From: Neocallimastix lanati (nom. inval.)
Lineage: Eukaryota; Neocallimastigomycota; Neocallimastigomycetes; Neocallimastigales; Neocallimastigaceae
DNA length: 62,500 nt
NCBI GenBank assembly: GCA_016946835.1
Contig: JACVTC010000038.1
Location: forward strand, 787,501 to 850,000
Direction of reading: 5' to 3'
The notes under the pieces: generated by a model
What the model saw: only the letters and a program-made list of their open reading frames with translations
What the model was told of the DNA's origin: nothing
Databases searched by the model: none
Part shown: positions 61,158 through 62,500 of the stretch, one piece after another
Layout: each line of letters begins with the position of its first letter
Numbering within the stretch: the stretch's first letter is position 1
Position numbers and translations under genes: made by a program

Positions 61158-62410
61158 GAGTAGTTAAGGAAGTTGATATTAGAAAACCTGCATCTAATAA
61201 CTTAAAGTTAAAAATTATGAACTATTTAGAAAAATCAATATGCGCAGCAAATACTTCACCAAACTTTATTCAAGTTTGTTTTGATTGTCTTTATGGTTAA
61301 TATTTATTTATAAATAATTATGAATTCAAGTTTAAGAATAGTATTTATAATAATATTTCTGTCTTTTAATTATATATATATTATGATAATGATATATAGG
61401 TGCTGATACAAATGTTAAATTAAGAAAATCTGGAATGATTTTCACTCAATGGTATTTATCTATATAAATATATTAAATTTAATATTTATTTTATTTATTT
61501 TCATTAGGTTAGATATTTGTATGTAAACAAATAATAATTAAATATTTTTATTAACTATTAATATCTAGGATTGCTAGAATGGTATAAAATTCAATAAATT
61601 AATTATTGAAATTAAAATTTCATTTTAAAAATGAATATATAAATATTATATATGTATATTTTAAAAAAAAAAAAAAATTTAAATTCACTAAATGCTATAT
61701 TAATAATTATATTATTATTTTACCATTTACAATTTAGACTGACGAGAAAATTCTTTCAACTGTCGGATCGGTATTATTAACTGGCTTTAATAAATATATT
61801 GATGAACATAAATTTGAAAAAGGACTTGATCAAGAAGGTCTTTTATGTTATGCATATGAAACTGTCGGACTTCTTTCTGAACGTTTACCAGAATTAATTC
61901 TTAAAGATATTAGTATTATTGAAAAATTATTTGATTTATTACCAAAAGAATCATCAAGTGTTAAACCATCAGTAAAAAATTGCTTAGTATCTATTTGTGA
62001 TTCTATTAGTAAAGTTGAAAAAAGTGATATTATTAATAACTTTTTAGAAGGAATTCTTTTTAATAATATCGCTAAGGTACATAATTTAGGATTATAATTT
62101 ATTAAAAAAAAATTTTTTTTTCTTTTTATTTTAAATGTAGTAATAATTATTGCAAAAAAAGAAATATTATAACAATATATTTAATAATTATAATTATTTA
62201 TTTATTTACATATTTATTTATTTGTATATTTTTAATAATAAATGTTTATACGGTATCCTATTTTGCTTATTAGACTGAGTATTATACCACATATTGTGAA
62301 ATTAAATTTTGTACAACTTTATTCCCATTTTCTCATGCATTATCAAGATATTTATGCTTTATTGGAGCAGGAAATTCAAGATTAGAAATTAGGGAACTTG
62401 CAAAATCAGG
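59230..62410 (+). CDS. ecm29: Proteasome-associated HEAT-repeat protein ECM29, N-terminal part (runs off the window)
   Basis: Ten exons are readable: 59230-59379, 59655-59822, 60080-60169, 60341-60592, 60777-60993, 61164-61295, 61400-61451, 61569-61581, 61738-62076, 62274-62410. They encode about 516 residues, roughly the first quarter to third of a protein that is about 1,850 residues in human and yeast. The start is ATG in an AATAA context and every join keeps frame. Diagnostic stretches line up with ECM29: CPVLLKLGSPHDNVRQKV, HVSKRIKSNIDIKLPTEKLL, FDCLYGADTNVKLR, and the late FCTTLFPFSHALSRYLCFIG followed by SRLEIRELAKSG. ECM29 is a long HEAT-repeat adaptor that binds the 26S proteasome and links core and regulatory particles to membranes and quality control. 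The eighth exon is only 13 nt. The last intron begins at 62411 and continues past the end. Confidence 0.92.
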
Positions 62411-62412
62411 GT

Positions 62413-62495
<83 letters not shown>

Positions 62496-62500
62496 ATTAT
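62411..62500 (+). other. Start of ECM29 intron 10, with (ATT)n
   Basis: GTAATT donor at 62411 followed by ATTT and ATT repeats to the window end. The next exon lies outside. Confidence 0.8.

Overview
The window is extremely AT-rich eukaryotic DNA, with poly-A/T tracts, (AAT)n, (AAAT)n, AAAAT and AATAAAT arrays. Its few genes stand out as islands of higher GC. Short AT-rich introns with GT(A/T)A donors, TAA stops, A-rich start contexts and a protein full of poly-asparagine all point to a dictyostelid social amoeba, genus Dictyostelium. The exact species cannot be fixed from this stretch.

Layout. Positions 1-18052 are a gene desert of simple-sequence DNA. At 18053-19973 (+) is a two-exon gene with a DNA-binding-like domain of phage/plasmid type fused to a long Asn-rich tail. 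From 19974 to 34727 I see no intact gene, but there are a diverged ~680-750 bp tandem array (about 29020-30500) and a decayed, internally deleted Ty1/copia-type LTR retrotransposon (30606-33172). That retrotransposon is itself interrupted by an unknown 312-bp, higher-GC, hairpin-rich insert flanked by a 17-bp direct repeat. An ER-type FKBP prolyl isomerase (34728-36210, four exons) is followed by a decayed coding relic (about 37040-38330). Next come a six-exon Ras-family GTPase (42782-44473) and another relic on the minus strand (about 45360-46160).

The minus-strand gene at 48113-53431 is intronless and encodes a 1772-residue polytopic membrane protein of the bacterial DUF2339 type, most like clostridial versions as far as I can recall them. 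One membrane module has been copied in tandem to about six copies, and a 12-residue Ser/Asn repeat was added near the N-terminus. An ankyrin-repeat pseudogene (56462-57918) ends in a recognisable, broken relic of a bacterial YoeB-type toxin domain. The window closes with the first ten exons of the proteasome-associated HEAT-repeat protein ECM29 (59230 onward, incomplete).

How they fit together. The housekeeping genes (FKBP, Ras, ECM29) are ordinary, multi-exon and unlinked in function. The notable theme is three loci with bacterial- or phage-like content at different stages of adaptation: an ameliorated gene with intron and poly-N, an intronless gene amplified by internal duplication, and a dead ankyrin-toxin fusion. 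These attributions rest on remembered family signatures, not on a database search.
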